64,000 nucleotides of DNA from Chloroflexota bacterium (GCA_016210495.1 JACQUC010000258.1:8312-72311), one strand, 5' to 3'. Positions 8,729 through 17,837 are shown, counted from the first letter of the stretch. Program-made: numbers and translations. The notes: generated by a model from the sequence alone, not told the origin.

Positions 8729-9318
8729 TCGATCTGAAGAGGTGCATCGGTTGCAATGCGTGCTCCGTGGCCTGCAAGGCAGAGCACGGCACGCCGCGTG
8801 GGGTGTTCTTGACGCGTACCCTATCGCGCGAGGTGGGCGAATATCCCAACGTGAAGAAGATATTTATTCCGACACTGTGCAACCACTGCCGGAATGCGCC
8901 CTGCGAGCGAGTGTGCCCGACCAAAGCCACCCATCGACGTCCCGACGGCATCGTGCTCGTCGACCACGCCAAGTGCATCGGCTGTCGGGCCTGCTACGTG
9001 GCCTGCCCGTACAAGAACAGGTTCTACGTTCGGAAAGAATTGCTCGAGAACGGGTACTTTGCTGAGGGGCTGACGGTCTACGAGAAGGTCAAGTACGCCG
9101 AGTTCGTGCCTGGGACGATGGTCAAATGCACCTTCTGTGCCCATCGCGTCGACGAAGGGCTGGAGCCGGCGTGTGTCGTGACCTGCCCGGCGGAAGCGCG
9201 CGTTTTTGGGGACCTTAACGATCCCACGAGCAACGTCAGGCGGCTGATCCGCCAGCGAATCGCCAGCCAGTTGCTGGCGGAGCTTGGCACCGAGCCTTCG
9301 GTATACTACGTGGAGTGA
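8707..9318 (+). CDS. Four-cluster [4Fe-4S] ferredoxin subunit (PsrB/DmsB type)
   Basis: A 203-residue electron-transfer subunit. Cysteine runs for four [4Fe-4S] clusters are visible: CIGCNACSVAC, CNHCRNAPCERVC, CIGCRACYVACP, and CTFCAHRVDEGLEPACVVTC. The family passes electrons between the molybdoenzyme and a membrane anchor. It starts at GTG 8707 after AGGAGGTAGCTC. It is followed 12 bases later by the NrfD-type anchor. The role is firm from family and context; electron direction is not known. Confidence 0.9.
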   Translation: MVRWGMVIDLKRCIGCNACSVACKAEHGTPRGVFLTRTLSREVGEYPNVKKIFIPTLCNHCRNAPCERVCPTKATHRRPDGIVLVDHAKCIGCRACYVACPYKNRFYVRKELLENGYFAEGLTVYEKVKYAEFVPGTMVKCTFCAHRVDEGLEPACVVTCPAEARVFGDLNDPTSNVRRLIRQRIASQLLAELGTEPSVYYVE

Positions 9319-9330
9319 GGCCAGCACACG

Positions 9331-10233
9331 ATGAGACAAGACAATCCCTACGCGTTGCCGCACGAGCTTTTCGTGGTGGGGTTCAGGCCCCAGACTGAAT
9401 GGATGTGGCTGATCGCCACGGCCTTCTTCCTGGGCGAGCTTGGAGCCGGCCTGTTTCTGGTATCCATGCTTGCGGGCTTCCCGCTCGGAATGGTTCTGGG
9501 TCTGCTGGTCGTGCTGGTAGGCAAGAATACTGCTCATCTGATGTATCTGGGTCGGCCCGAGAGGTTCTGGCGCGCCCTGTCCAATCCCGTGTCTTCCTGG
9601 ATAAGCCGCGGGTTCTTCGCCATGGCCGCCTTTGCCGTTTTCGGCGCTCTTTATGCAGCAATGTCGTTGGGCTACGTTCCGCTGGAAACCAGCGGAAGCG
9701 CCGGCCAGGCGATCAAACTGGTAGCCGGTGCGGCGGCGCTCCTGGTAATGATCTACGATGGCTTCGTGTTGTCCTATTCGCCCGCCATCCAGCTCTGGAA
9801 CACTGCCCTGCTACCGGTGCTTTTCGGCACGTACGCAATGATGGGGGGTACTACACTGACCCTACTTCTGACTCATCTGGGGCTCGACCAACGAAGTATA
9901 AGCGGTGACTTCCTGGAGCCCTTGGAGCTCGTGCTGATCCTGGCCAACCTGGCGATGCTTGGAGTGTACGTTATGACCTCGGTCTATTCGTCGGTGGCTG
10001 CCAGGTTCGCGGTGCAGCGGCTGGTGAAAGAATACTCCTTACCGTTCTTTGGCGGCGTGATCGTGCTCGGATTGCTCATAACGCTTCTTCTGTCTCTTTA
10101 CTTCGCCACCAGCAAGATCGTGTACGTGCTTTTTGGTGCGGCGGCCGCGGAGTTGGTTGGCGATTTCCTGGTCATTCTACTTGTATTGAAGGCGGGGGTT
10201 TTCGCCCCGCTGGTGCCCGAATCGGACTTCTGA
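9331..10233 (+). CDS. NrfD/PsrC-type membrane anchor
   Basis: A 300-residue integral membrane protein with about eight hydrophobic segments and the family signature KNTAHLMYLGRPERFWRAL. NrfD/PsrC proteins link the FeS subunit to the quinone pool without heme. It completes a catalytic-FeS-anchor set with the genes at 5777 and 8707. Because the catalytic subunit lacks an export signal, the soluble part probably faces the cytoplasm. Confidence 0.85.
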   Translation: MRQDNPYALPHELFVVGFRPQTEWMWLIATAFFLGELGAGLFLVSMLAGFPLGMVLGLLVVLVGKNTAHLMYLGRPERFWRALSNPVSSWISRGFFAMAAFAVFGALYAAMSLGYVPLETSGSAGQAIKLVAGAAALLVMIYDGFVLSYSPAIQLWNTALLPVLFGTYAMMGGTTLTLLLTHLGLDQRSISGDFLEPLELVLILANLAMLGVYVMTSVYSSVAARFAVQRLVKEYSLPFFGGVIVLGLLITLLLSLYFATSKIVYVLFGAAAAELVGDFLVILLVLKAGVFAPLVPESDF

Positions 10234-10303
10234 GGGTACGGCAACCACGGAAGGCACGGAAGAGTCATTCTATGAGGAAGATTGTTCAAGGAGGAAACGC
10301 TTT

Positions 10304-10804
10304 ATGGACGCCCTAGCGGCGAAGACTATTCTGGAAGGTCTCAAGGAGGCGGGGATTGACTTTGTAGCCACGCTGCCTGAGGCTAACTTGCAGCCCCTAA
10401 TCTCCGCTGTGGATGCCGAACAGAGTATGATCCACGTGCCTTTGGCCCGCGAGGAAGAGGGCATCGGCGTGTGCACAGGGGCTTACCTTGCGGGGAAAAA
10501 GCCCGCAATGGTCATGATGGACGCTGGATTTCTTACCTGCTGCAATGCGCTGGTTACTCTGAACTACTTGAGCGGCATTCCGCTTCTTATGCTCGTCGGT
10601 TACAGCGGTGGCATCAGCGAGAAATACTGGATGCACACGCAGCTTGGGGTCTACACCGAGCCGGTGCTCAAGGCGATGGACGTCGTCTACGAGGTCGCCA
10701 CCAAGCTGAGCGATGTTAAGAGCCAGATTCAGGACGCGCAAACCTGGACTAGCATCTCCAAGCGCCCTGTAGCGGTAGTGTTGAACAAAGAGTGTTTGAG
10801 GTGA
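10304..10804 (+). CDS. TPP-dependent 2-oxoacid decarboxylase, alpha subunit (sulfopyruvate-decarboxylase-like)
   Basis: A 166-residue protein matching the pyrimidine-binding domain of split TPP enzymes such as sulfopyruvate or phosphonopyruvate decarboxylase. It has the glutamate region VPLAREEEGIGVCTGAYLAG, where the catalytic Glu activates TPP. RBS AAGGAGG precedes the ATG. The partner PP-binding subunit follows five bases later. No other coenzyme M or phosphonate genes are nearby, so the 2-oxoacid substrate is open. Confidence 0.78.
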   Translation: MDALAAKTILEGLKEAGIDFVATLPEANLQPLISAVDAEQSMIHVPLAREEEGIGVCTGAYLAGKKPAMVMMDAGFLTCCNALVTLNYLSGIPLLMLVGYSGGISEKYWMHTQLGVYTEPVLKAMDVVYEVATKLSDVKSQIQDAQTWTSISKRPVAVVLNKECLR

Positions 10805-10809
10805 CGATC

Positions 10810-11427
10810 ATGAGACGTTACGAATGCCTTCAGGCTCTTTTGCCCCTGGTCAAGGAAGATGACCTCGTGGTCACCAATGTCGGCGGGGTGCGCGTCGAGT
10901 GGCACGCACTGCGACCTAGCGATGCTAATTACAATGTCTATACGCTTGGCCTCTGTTCCTCCGTGGGCTTGGGCCTTGCTTTGTCTCTCCCTCACCGCCG
11001 GGTGATCGCGCTCGATGGGGACGGATCGCTGCTTATGAACCTTCCCGCCCTCACCACGATCGCGAACAAGAACCCTCGAAACCTGGTGCACATCGTCTTC
11101 GACAACCAGAGGTACGAATCGTCGGGAGGTGGTCCCACACATACGGCCAACAATCGGATCGACCTGGCCAAGATCGCCGAAGGCGCCGGGTACAAAAACT
11201 CGGCCTCCGTATCGTCGATCCAGGAGTTTCGGGCGGCGGCGGCAAGGGCGTTCGAGGGTAAGGAGCTTGCCCTGATTGTAGCCTCGGTCGAATCCGTGAT
11301 CGAGCCGGTTCCACCGTGCCCCTACGATGCCACCGAAGTGAAATACAAGTTCATGCGCAATCTGGAGAAGCTCGAAGGTAAGACCCTGCTCACCCTCGCG
11401 CCGCCGGCGCACATGGATAATAGGTGA
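10810..11427 (+). CDS. TPP-dependent 2-oxoacid decarboxylase, beta subunit
   Basis: A 205-residue PP-binding domain of a split TPP enzyme. The Mg-TPP motif starts at GDGSLLMNLPALTTI and closes at VFDNQRYESSGG. With the alpha subunit it would form a heteromeric decarboxylase. I chose the ATG at 10810 (MRRYECLQ) rather than an upstream TTG that overlaps alpha. The gene ends before a palindromic repeat. Confidence 0.78.
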   Translation: MRRYECLQALLPLVKEDDLVVTNVGGVRVEWHALRPSDANYNVYTLGLCSSVGLGLALSLPHRRVIALDGDGSLLMNLPALTTIANKNPRNLVHIVFDNQRYESSGGGPTHTANNRIDLAKIAEGAGYKNSASVSSIQEFRAAAARAFEGKELALIVASVESVIEPVPPCPYDATEVKYKFMRNLEKLEGKTLLTLAPPAHMDNR

Positions 11428-11433
11428 TAGCGC

Positions 11434-11467
11434 GTCGTAGGGACGTTGCATGCAACGTCCCTACGAC
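11434..11467. repeat. Perfect 34-bp palindrome (GTAGGGACGTTGC family)
   Basis: Both halves are identical when read on opposite strands, with core GTAGGGACGTTGCATGC. The same core is at 17031-17068 (inside a gene) and 39317-39352 (imperfect). It lies between the TPP beta and metallo-hydrolase genes. Confidence 0.9.
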
Positions 11468-11503
11468 TTCGCGCCACCAACGTATATGGACAAGAGGTGA
11501 AAC

Positions 11504-12247
11504 ATGGATCCAATTAACAAGATCTACCCGCTGACCACGGCGCGGACCCCTCTTCACAGGAGCGTGTTCCTGTACCTGATTCCGAGGCAGGGAGACATGA
11601 TGATCCCGGCTCTCTTCTTTTACGTGCAGGCTGGCGACAAACACATTCTGGTGGACACGGGCGGCTCTGCGGAAGATCTGAAGGCGAACTCGCAGTTCGG
11701 TGCGCCCTGGGAGCACGTCCGGACCTTTGAGGAGTGTCTCGCCGGCGTGGGGATCACGCCCGACGACGTCGACGTCGTCATCCAGACGCACCTTCACTTC
11801 GACCACGTGTTGTGTACGGCCAAGTGCCGCAACGCCAAGGTGTACGTTCAGAAGACGGAGCTCGACCAGGCGCGAGACCCCCATCCCTTGACGGCGAAGA
11901 TGTATCGCTGGTTTGAGAATGGCGGCGAGGATTTCGACTACGTGGTGGTGGACGGCGACCACGAGGTAATGCCGGGCATCAGGCTTCTCACGGCTCCCGG
12001 CCACACTGTCGGCTGCCAGGCTGTCGCGGTGAACACGGCAAAGGGCAAGGCCGTAATCACCGGTTATTGCTGCATCGGCGAGAACTTCGACCCGCCGCCG
12101 GCGCTGAACTCACCGTTTCCAGTGATCGCGCCGGGAATCCATCTTAGTGCCGTACAGGCCTACGAGAGCGTCTGGCGAGTCAAGCGGGAGGCCGACATCA
12201 TCCTCCCGATGCACGAGCCGAGCCTGTTGTCGGTGGAGTACATCTAG
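11504..12247 (+). CDS. Metallo-beta-lactamase-fold hydrolase (AHL-lactonase-like subgroup)
   Basis: A 247-residue zinc hydrolase. The metal motif HLHFDH is at residues 96-101, with further ligands in APGHTVG and near LPMHEP. Overall layout resembles N-acyl-homoserine-lactonase-like hydrolases, which open lactones or other esters. In this catabolic setting it more likely hydrolyses a lactone or ester intermediate than a signalling molecule. An AGAGGTGA-type RBS precedes the ATG. Confidence 0.75.
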   Translation: MDPINKIYPLTTARTPLHRSVFLYLIPRQGDMMIPALFFYVQAGDKHILVDTGGSAEDLKANSQFGAPWEHVRTFEECLAGVGITPDDVDVVIQTHLHFDHVLCTAKCRNAKVYVQKTELDQARDPHPLTAKMYRWFENGGEDFDYVVVDGDHEVMPGIRLLTAPGHTVGCQAVAVNTAKGKAVITGYCCIGENFDPPPALNSPFPVIAPGIHLSAVQAYESVWRVKREADIILPMHEPSLLSVEYI

Positions 12248-12273
12248 CAAGTTCCCGACACACAGATTCCTTG

Positions 12274-12302
12274 TTGACGTGGCCATGTCTCTGTGATATT
12301 GT
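12274..12302 (+). promoter_or_regulatory. Sigma-70-type promoter of the liv operon
   Basis: TTGACG (12274-12279) and TATTGT (12297-12302) are exactly 17 bases apart. The predicted start lies about 30 bases before the TTG start of livH. Confidence 0.6.
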
Positions 12303-12338
12303 ACGCTGCGCAATAATAAGTACTCGAGGAGAGCTGCC

Positions 12339-13196
12339 TTGAACTTCTGGGTCATGCAGGGTTTGAACGGCGTTTCGTTCGGGATGCTGCTGTTCCTGCT
12401 GGCGGCAGGGCTTTCGCTGGTCTTCGGTCTGATGAACATCGTCAATATTGCGCACGGGTCTTACTATCTCTTGGGAGCCTACATAGGCCTGACGATAGTA
12501 AACCGGACGCAGAACTTCCTGTTGGCGATCCTCGGAGCGGCGATAGGCATCGCGGTCTTGGGCATACTGATGCAGCGCTTTGTGCTGCGCCAATTGTACA
12601 AGAACGAACTGGGGCAGGTGCTGGTAACCTTTGGATTCGTCTTTGTTATCGCCGACATCGCTCTGGTCATCTGGGGGGGCTATCCCCAGAACATACCGGC
12701 GCCTCCCATGTTCCAGGGGGCCACGGCGGTGGGAGACATCAGGTTCCCGACCTATCGCCTCGTGGTCATCGTCGTCGGGATTCTGATGGCGCTGTTCTTG
12801 TGGTGGTTCCAGGAAGGGACCAAGATGGGTTCTGCGGTACGAGCGGCGGTTGACGACGAAGAGATGTCGCAGGCGGTTGGGCTGAACGTGCCGCTAACGA
12901 GCACCGGGGTATTCGCCATCGGCGCCGCCCTGGCGGCGATGGGTGGTGTTATGGGGGGGCCGTTCATCGGGGCTTATCCTGGAGCGGATCTAGAGGTTCT
13001 GATGCTTGCCTTCGTCGTGGTGATCATCGGCGGGTTGGGTAGCCTGCGGGGAGCATTTGTCGGCGCCATCCTCGTTGGATTGCTGGACAACTTTGGGAAG
13101 GCGCTTTTCCCGGAGCTATCGCTTTTCACCGTTTTTGCGCCAATGGCCATCATCCTTGCCACCAAGCCCAGTGGCCTGTTTGGACGGCCGGCATGA
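12339..13196 (+). CDS. livH: Branched-chain amino-acid-type ABC permease LivH
   Basis: A 285-residue inner-membrane permease with about eight membrane segments and the family patterns GLSLVFGLMNIVNIAHG near the N-terminus and AAMGGVMGGP in the cytoplasmic coupling region. It starts with TTG after CGAGGAG. It overlaps livM by four bases (ATGA). It forms the channel with LivM, powered by LivG and LivF; the distant binding protein at 2874 is the probable partner. Confidence 0.92.
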   Translation: MNFWVMQGLNGVSFGMLLFLLAAGLSLVFGLMNIVNIAHGSYYLLGAYIGLTIVNRTQNFLLAILGAAIGIAVLGILMQRFVLRQLYKNELGQVLVTFGFVFVIADIALVIWGGYPQNIPAPPMFQGATAVGDIRFPTYRLVVIVVGILMALFLWWFQEGTKMGSAVRAAVDDEEMSQAVGLNVPLTSTGVFAIGAALAAMGGVMGGPFIGAYPGADLEVLMLAFVVVIIGGLGSLRGAFVGAILVGLLDNFGKALFPELSLFTVFAPMAIILATKPSGLFGRPA

Positions 13197-14146
13197 AGTT
13201 ATCGACAATAGCGCTCTTTCTGGTCGGCATCGCCGCCATGCTCGTTTTGCCCGTTCTTCTTTCCTCCTACTACGTAGGCCTTTTGATACTCGTCCTTATC
13301 TACGCCATCTTTGCCATGAGCCTGGATATTTTGCAGGGATACGGCGGCTTGCCCTCGCTGGGGCATGCCGCTTTCTTTGGCGTGGCTTCCTACACCTCCG
13401 GATACCTTGCGCTCAAGATTCTGGACAATTTCTGGTTGGAGTTTGTAGCTGGTCTTGGCCTGTCGATGGCAGTGGCCGCCGTGTTTGGCCTGTTGGCGTT
13501 GCGCACACGCGGTGTGTACTTCCTGATGATCACCCTCGCGCTTTCGCAGGTGCTGTGGGGCATCGCCTTCAAGTGGACGTCGGTGACGCGGGGCGACGAT
13601 GGCCTGTCCGGCATTCCGCGTCCGGACCTCGTCCTGATCCGGCTGGACCTTACCGACACCAGCGTGTTCTATTATTTCACACTCGTATTCTTCCTGATCG
13701 CGACAGTCGCGATGTTCCTGCTGGTGCGGTCGCCTTTTGGGCTCGCGTTGCAGGGCATACGTGACAGTGAGACCCGCATGCGCGCCCTGGGCTACAATGT
13801 CTGGCTGTATCAATACGTGGCGTTCCTGGCAGCAGGCTTCTTTGCGGCCATCGCGGGTTCTCTCTTCGTCTACTACAACGGCTACGTCGGACCCGGCTAC
13901 CTCAACGTGGTTAACTCAGCCAAAGTTATGTTGATGGTCATTATGGGCGGGGCCGGAAGTCTGGTAGGTCCCATTATTGGGGCGGCCAGCATCGTGCTTA
14001 TGGAGAACATCATCAGCGGTTACACGGAACGCTGGTTGCTGATCTTGGGCTTCATCTACGTGCTGGTCATAGTCTTCGCGCCGCAAGGCGTATATAACCC
14101 GATCAAGAGAAAGGTGCGAGCATGGTTGAGTCCGCAAGCCGGATGA
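13193..14146 (+). CDS. livM: Branched-chain amino-acid-type ABC permease LivM
   Basis: A 317-residue membrane permease with about nine hydrophobic segments. Family landmarks are LDILQGYGGLPSLGHAAFFG, the coupling stretch GLALQGIRDSETRMRALGYN, and GGAGSLVGPIIGA. It is translationally coupled to livH upstream and overlaps livG by 25 bases downstream. Confidence 0.92.
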   Translation: MKLSTIALFLVGIAAMLVLPVLLSSYYVGLLILVLIYAIFAMSLDILQGYGGLPSLGHAAFFGVASYTSGYLALKILDNFWLEFVAGLGLSMAVAAVFGLLALRTRGVYFLMITLALSQVLWGIAFKWTSVTRGDDGLSGIPRPDLVLIRLDLTDTSVFYYFTLVFFLIATVAMFLLVRSPFGLALQGIRDSETRMRALGYNVWLYQYVAFLAAGFFAAIAGSLFVYYNGYVGPGYLNVVNSAKVMLMVIMGGAGSLVGPIIGAASIVLMENIISGYTERWLLILGFIYVLVIVFAPQGVYNPIKRKVRAWLSPQAG

Positions 14147-14922
14147 GGGCCACCGCTACTGTAGCTGAACAGGCCGCGAGTCCTTTGGTTATACAGGGCG
14201 TGACCAAGAGCTTTGGTGGACTGCGGGCGCTGGACGGCATTAACCTGAGCCTGAATCACGGAGAGAGAAGGGCGCTCATCGGCCCCAACGGAGCCGGCAA
14301 GACCACGTTATTTCATCTGGTCACCGGTGTGCACTCGCCCTCGTCTGGCAAGATCCTTCTGTTCGGTAAGGATGCCACGCGGATGCCTATCCACAAGCGT
14401 GCCGCCCTGGGTGTCGCCAGGACTTTCCAGATAACCAATTTGCTGCCCACCCTGACGCTGCTGGAAAACATTATCCTTTCCCTCCAGGCATACGCGCCGT
14501 GTCGCTTTGTGCTCCATCGACCTGTATCTTCTTTTGACTATCTCTACTCTCAGGCGCGGGAGATTCTCGAAGCGTGGGATCTTTGGGAGCGCCGGAACTA
14601 CGAGGTGCGAAGCCTGTCCTACGGCGAGCAACGGGAGTTGGAGATAGTGATGGCGCTGGCACAACGGCCCAAACTGTTGCTACTTGACGAGCCCACCAGC
14701 GGATTGTCTCCGGCCGAGACCGCCAGCGTCACCAAGATGCTTCGGAGCCTGCCGCCAGAAGTGACCGTCTTGCTCATCGAGCATGACATGGACGTGGCCT
14801 TTGATCTGGTGGAAAGAATGAGCGTTTTGCACCTGGGAAGAATGGTTGCCGAAGGCTCTACGGACGAGGTACGCCAAGATAAGACAGTGCAGGAAATCTA
14901 CTTGGGAAGTCAAGCGCAATGA
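14122..14922 (+). CDS. livG: Liv ABC transporter ATPase LivG
   Basis: A 266-residue ATP-binding subunit. The Walker A is GPNGAGKTT, the signature is LSYGEQRELEI and the Walker B is LLLLDEPTSG. GVARTFQITNLLPTLTLLEN is the usual Q-loop region of LivG. The start lies inside livM, and it overlaps livF by four bases. Confidence 0.93.
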   Translation: MVESASRMRATATVAEQAASPLVIQGVTKSFGGLRALDGINLSLNHGERRALIGPNGAGKTTLFHLVTGVHSPSSGKILLFGKDATRMPIHKRAALGVARTFQITNLLPTLTLLENIILSLQAYAPCRFVLHRPVSSFDYLYSQAREILEAWDLWERRNYEVRSLSYGEQRELEIVMALAQRPKLLLLDEPTSGLSPAETASVTKMLRSLPPEVTVLLIEHDMDVAFDLVERMSVLHLGRMVAEGSTDEVRQDKTVQEIYLGSQAQ

Positions 14923-15617
14923 ACGTGCTAGAAGTCAAGGACATCCATACCTATTACGGCGACAGCTACGTGCTACAGGGAGTATCGCTCGAAGTTCCGA
15001 AGGGCTCGGTGGTCACGGTGCTCGGCCGCAATGGCGTTGGCAAGACGACGCTCATTCGCTCGATCTGCGGCTTCAATCAGCCGCGCCGTGGCCAGGTTGT
15101 GTTCAAGGGTCAGGACGTCACGCGGATGCCAACCTATCGCATTGCCCGCCTGGGCCTGGGGGTCGTGCCCCAAGGGAGGCGCATCTTCCCCTCGCTGAGC
15201 GTGAAGGAGTGCCTGCACCTGAGTAGCCGGGGAAAGAATCACCCCTGGACCATCGGGCGCATCATCGAGTTCTTCCCCAGGCTTGGGGAAAGGCTCAGCC
15301 ACCGCAGCGGCAAGCTGAGCGGGGGAGAGCAGCAGATGCTGGCCACCGGGCGCGCCCTTTTGGGCAATCCCGAGCTTGTTCTGATGGATGAGCCGACGGA
15401 AGGGCTGGCGCCGTTGCTGGTGCGCGAAACGGGAAACATTATTCGCCAGTTGAAGGAAAGCGGGCTGTCCATCGTCCTGGTGGAGCAAAACCTGGCATTT
15501 GCCCTGGATCTCGCCGATCACGCGTACATAATGAGCAAGGGTAAAATGGTTTACGACGGTCCCGCTGCAGACCTGTGGACGAATGCCGAGGTGAAGGCCC
15601 GGTATCTGGGCGTGTAG
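14919..15617 (+). CDS. livF: Liv ABC transporter ATPase LivF
   Basis: A 232-residue ATP-binding subunit with Walker A GRNGVGKTT, signature LSGGEQQML and Walker B LVLMDEPTEGLAP. It overlaps livG by four bases (ATGA) and is followed three bases later by the acyl-CoA synthetase gene, so CoA activation of the imported acid is probably co-expressed with uptake. Confidence 0.93.
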   Translation: MNVLEVKDIHTYYGDSYVLQGVSLEVPKGSVVTVLGRNGVGKTTLIRSICGFNQPRRGQVVFKGQDVTRMPTYRIARLGLGVVPQGRRIFPSLSVKECLHLSSRGKNHPWTIGRIIEFFPRLGERLSHRSGKLSGGEQQMLATGRALLGNPELVLMDEPTEGLAPLLVRETGNIIRQLKESGLSIVLVEQNLAFALDLADHAYIMSKGKMVYDGPAADLWTNAEVKARYLGV

Positions 15618-15619
15618 GC

Positions 15620-17773
15620 GTGGACTTCTTCTTCGAACCAAGGAATGTGGCGATAATCGGCGCTTCCAGCAACCCCGAGAAGGCCGGCTACGCCATTGTG
15701 CAAAATCTTCTCAACAGCTACAAAGGCCAGATCTTCCCCATCAACCCCAGGGGCGACAGCATTCTTGGCCTGAAATCCTACGCTTCTGTGCTTGATGTTC
15801 CGGAAGAGATTGATCTCGCCGTGGTGATCGTAAAAGCCGAAGACGTGTCCAGCGCGGTGGCGCAGTGCGCTCAGAAGGGCGTGCGCGGCGTCGTCATCGA
15901 GTCGGCGGGCTTTGCCGAGATCGGCGAGGAGGGTCGCAAGCTTCAGGAGCGGTTAGTCGGGCTGGCCAGGACGAGCGGCGCGAGAATCTGGGGACCAAAC
16001 TGCACGGGGATCGCGAACTTCGAGCGCGGCCTCGTCACGTCCTTCATCGTGCGTCATTTGTCGGAGATTCGGAGCGGCAACGTCTCCTTTGTTTCCCAGA
16101 GTGGCATGATGGCCGGGGCGCTCTTGCTGCAGATCGTCACCAGCGGGATCTTCCGTGTTAGCAAGTCCTGCGCTATCGGCAACAAGGCCGATGTGGACGA
16201 GTGCGACATCCTGGAGTACCTCAGCCAGGATTCCAGCACCGAAGTGATCGCTATGTACCTCGAGTCGATCAAGGACGGCAGGCGGTTTATGCGGGTCGCT
16301 CGCGAGGCGTCCCGGCGAAAGCCGATGGTGGTGCTAAAGGCCGGTAGGACGGCCCGGGGAGCGGTGGCGAGCATAAGTCACACCGGCAGCCTCGCCGGAG
16401 ATGACAAGATCGTCGACGCTGCCTTCCGGCAACTGGGCATTACACGCGTGTACGACTTCGCCGAGCTGATGGACGTGGCCCAGGCCTTCTCCTGCCTACC
16501 GTTCCGCAACGCAGGTGACCGCATCGCCATCATCACTATCACGGGCGGCGGCGGTGTCGTGGCGACCGACCTCCTGGAAACCAGCGGCCTCAGAGCCGCG
16601 GAGTTTTGCGCTGAAACCGAAGCCAGACTCAGGGCAGAGCTTTTTCCTTCATGGGCGCCTGCCAGCAACCCGCTGGACGTCTGGTCGGCTCGCGAGCGGT
16701 ACCCGCTGCAAAAGGTGCTGGACGATAGCGTGGAGATTCTTCTGTCCGATGAAGGTGTCGACGGTTTGATGCTTCTGCTGCTCGGCTACGAAGGGACGGG
16801 TGAGGCGGACATCGAGCGGGTGGCAAGGTTGGCGTGCGCTTGTGGCAAGCCTGTGGTCGGCTGGGTGGGTGGACACGTGCGCTACGTGGACGAATGGAGC
16901 GAGGCGCTGCGGCGTGGCAACGTCCCAACCTTCCGCCACCTGCCGATGGCGGTGCGGGCCTTGAAGGCGATGGAGGAGTACGCCGCGTGGCTCAGGCGAG
17001 ATGCTAGTCTGGCAATCCCAGTTGGCACAGGCGCTGTAGGGACGTTGCATGCAACGTCCCTACAGCGCGCAACGTCCCCACACCGAGAGGTCTTTGGCGC
17101 TGTGCAGGACGGTAGACACGTGCTAACCGAAGGCGAGGCCAAGCGCGTGCTGGCGGAGTATGGTATTCCCGTCACCCGAGAGATTCTTGCTACCAGCGCC
17201 GATGCCGCCGTCCGCGGCGCGCGAGAGATCGGGTACCCGGTCGTGATGAAGGTTGTGTCGCCCGACATTCTCCACAAGTCGGACGTCGGTGGCGTTAGAA
17301 TCGGCGTGCAAAACGACGACGAGGCGAGGGTCGGCTACGAGAAGATACTGGCGGCTTCCCAACGCGCGGTGCCGAGCGCCCAGATTCTGGGCGTATCTGT
17401 CCAGGAGATGCTGCCTCCCGGAGTCGAGGTCATCGTGGGCGTCACGCGCGACCCGCAATTCGGGCCGGTCGTGATGTTCGGGCTCGGCGGCATTTTCGTC
17501 GAGGTGTTCGCCGACGCCGCCTTCGGGGTTGCGCCGCTCTCAGATGCCGACGCCGAGCAGCTCATTCGCCAGACCAAAGGCTACGCCCTGCTGAAAGGTG
17601 CCCGAGGTAAGCCTCCGTCCGACATCGCGGCCATCAAGCGCGTCCTCGTCGCCGTCTCGCGTCTGGCCGTTGACCTCGACCAGGTTCAACAGCTCGACAT
17701 AAATCCCCTGATCGTCTACGGGGCCGGCCTCGGCGCCAAAGCCGCCGACGCGCTGATCGTTCTCTCGCGGTGA
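15620..17773 (+). CDS. ADP-forming acyl-CoA synthetase (fused alpha-beta), with an in-frame repeat insertion
   Basis: A 717-residue NDP-forming acyl-CoA synthetase, which makes a CoA ester from an acid, CoA and ATP. Order: CoA-binding Rossmann domain (FFEPRNVAIIGASSNPEKAG), ligase domains with the phosphohistidine motif ISHTGSLAGD, then an ATP-grasp domain from about residue 500. I chose GTG 15620, where homology starts; an upstream ATG at 15575 lies within livF. Residues about 471-483, in the linker before the ATP-grasp domain, are encoded by a 38-bp perfect palindrome (17031-17068) belonging to an intergenic repeat family. The frame stays open, so the enzyme may tolerate it. It probably activates the acid imported by Liv. 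Confidence 0.88.
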   Translation: MDFFFEPRNVAIIGASSNPEKAGYAIVQNLLNSYKGQIFPINPRGDSILGLKSYASVLDVPEEIDLAVVIVKAEDVSSAVAQCAQKGVRGVVIESAGFAEIGEEGRKLQERLVGLARTSGARIWGPNCTGIANFERGLVTSFIVRHLSEIRSGNVSFVSQSGMMAGALLLQIVTSGIFRVSKSCAIGNKADVDECDILEYLSQDSSTEVIAMYLESIKDGRRFMRVAREASRRKPMVVLKAGRTARGAVASISHTGSLAGDDKIVDAAFRQLGITRVYDFAELMDVAQAFSCLPFRNAGDRIAIITITGGGGVVATDLLETSGLRAAEFCAETEARLRAELFPSWAPASNPLDVWSARERYPLQKVLDDSVEILLSDEGVDGLMLLLLGYEGTGEADIERVARLACACGKPVVGWVGGHVRYVDEWSEALRRGNVPTFRHLPMAVRALKAMEEYAAWLRRDASLAIPVGTGAVGTLHATSLQRATSPHREVFGAVQDGRHVLTEGEAKRVLAEYGIPVTREILATSADAAVRGAREIGYPVVMKVVSPDILHKSDVGGVRIGVQNDDEARVGYEKILAASQRAVPSAQILGVSVQEMLPPGVEVIVGVTRDPQFGPVVMFGLGGIFVEVFADAAFGVAPLSDADAEQLIRQTKGYALLKGARGKPPSDIAAIKRVLVAVSRLAVDLDQVQQLDINPLIVYGAGLGAKAADALIVLSR
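17031..17068. repeat. 38-bp perfect palindrome inside a coding region
   Basis: Same core as the repeats at 11434 and 39317 (GTAGGGACGTTGCATGC). It adds about 13 codons in frame (reading GAVGTLHATSLQR) to the linker between the ligase and ATP-grasp domains of the acyl-CoA synthetase. A partial copy (GCAACGTCCC) follows immediately. Confidence 0.92.
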
Positions 17774-17837
17774 GGCCACATCTGTCGCAGGCACCCGGAC
17801 GCAAAACCCGGGCCGCGGCCAACTGGCCGCGACACCC

